From NCBI RefSeq assembly GCF_004005945.1, contig NZ_SACS01000011.1, positions 97,980 through 161,979 of the forward strand: a stretch of 64,000 bases of DNA, read 5' to 3'. The notes under the pieces were generated by a model. It saw only the letters and a program-made list of their open reading frames with translations. It was not told the origin of the DNA and did not search any database. A program made the position numbers and the translations under genes. This document shows, piece by piece, positions 63,911 to 64,000 of the stretch; within the stretch, counting starts at the first letter, position 1, and each line of letters begins with the position of its first letter. This stretch comes from Rheinheimera riviphila (GTDB lineage: Bacteria; Pseudomonadota; Gammaproteobacteria; Enterobacterales; Alteromonadaceae).

Positions 63911-64000
63911 TCATAGCGATACACGGTCACCGTACATGATAATGAACTGATTCATCGCCGGTTTCCAGTCCCTAAGTGGCATTGTCCACTTCTTCGCAAT
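63911..64000 (-). mobile_element. IS256-family transposase, 3' end only
   Basis: The last 29 residues of a transposase: AKKWTMPLRDWKPAMNQFII then MYGDRVSL and stop. KWTMPLRDW is the C-terminal signature of IS256-family transposases. The rest is off the right edge. Confidence 0.8.

Overview
The window looks like chromosomal DNA of a gammaproteobacterium, most likely of the Rheinheimera/Alishewanella group or a close alteromonad relative. This is an inference from gene content and order: yggS-proC-yggT-yggU-rdgB-hemW next to pilT-pilU, metK facing tkt-epd-pgk-fba, a TtpC-type TonB operon, DUF2982 and YggN-like proteins, and THxN-family PEP-CTERM proteins under a PrsK/PrsR pair. No rRNA or tRNA gene was recognised.

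Layout: 0-3.4 kb holds the start of msrA, a renalase-like flavoprotein, an SDR, a PH-domain protein and a DUF5610 protein. 3.4-6.8 kb is a compact vitamin B12 operon (btuD-btuC-cobO-btuF). 6.9-12.2 kb holds a NIT-domain membrane protein and an RND efflux pump with its adaptor. 12.3-16.5 kb carries a 34-residue CxxC membrane microprotein, DUF2982, a small unknown gene, a FapA/DUF342 protein and a YggN-like protein. 16.5-21.8 kb has a RimK ligase with an AstE-like partner, and two Mg2+/divalent cation transporters (MgtE and CorA types).

21.9-25 kb is the most interesting segment: an AT-rich island with a reverse transcriptase and an overlapping AAA-ATPase/TOPRIM (OLD-like) gene. Upstream of the RT lies a non-coding region that I read as a retron msr-msd RNA: a near-consensus promoter that would start transcription at the a1 repeat, two short hairpins, a 20-bp-stem hairpin, and an a2 repeat just before the RT. 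The island lies between two copies of the last 124 bp of the neighbouring DUF885 gene. The downstream copy is a gene remnant and is followed by a 23-bp perfect inverted repeat. This is a strong candidate for an anti-phage retron of the Eco8-like (RT + OLD nuclease) kind, acquired by insertion or recombination.

25-48 kb is mostly housekeeping: DUF885 lipoprotein peptidase, the hemW-to-yggS operon, pilT/pilU, ruvX-yqgE-gshB-rsmE, an ABC exporter, an AbgT transporter, metK, and tkt-epd-pgk-fba. An ERIC repeat lies in the tkt leader. 48-53 kb is a six-gene TonB energising operon (DUF3450, TtpC, ExbB, ExbD, TonB, TPR).

53.4-63.8 kb is part of a PEP-CTERM/exosortase surface system. It holds the two-component regulators PrsK and PrsR, a trypsin-like protease, a patatin, an exosortase-associated acyltransferase, an FAD-linked oxidase, and two THxN-family PEP-CTERM proteins, each preceded by a GG-N10-GC sigma-54 promoter as expected for PrsR control. 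The exosortase itself is not in the window. The right edge cuts into the 3' end of an IS256-family transposase.
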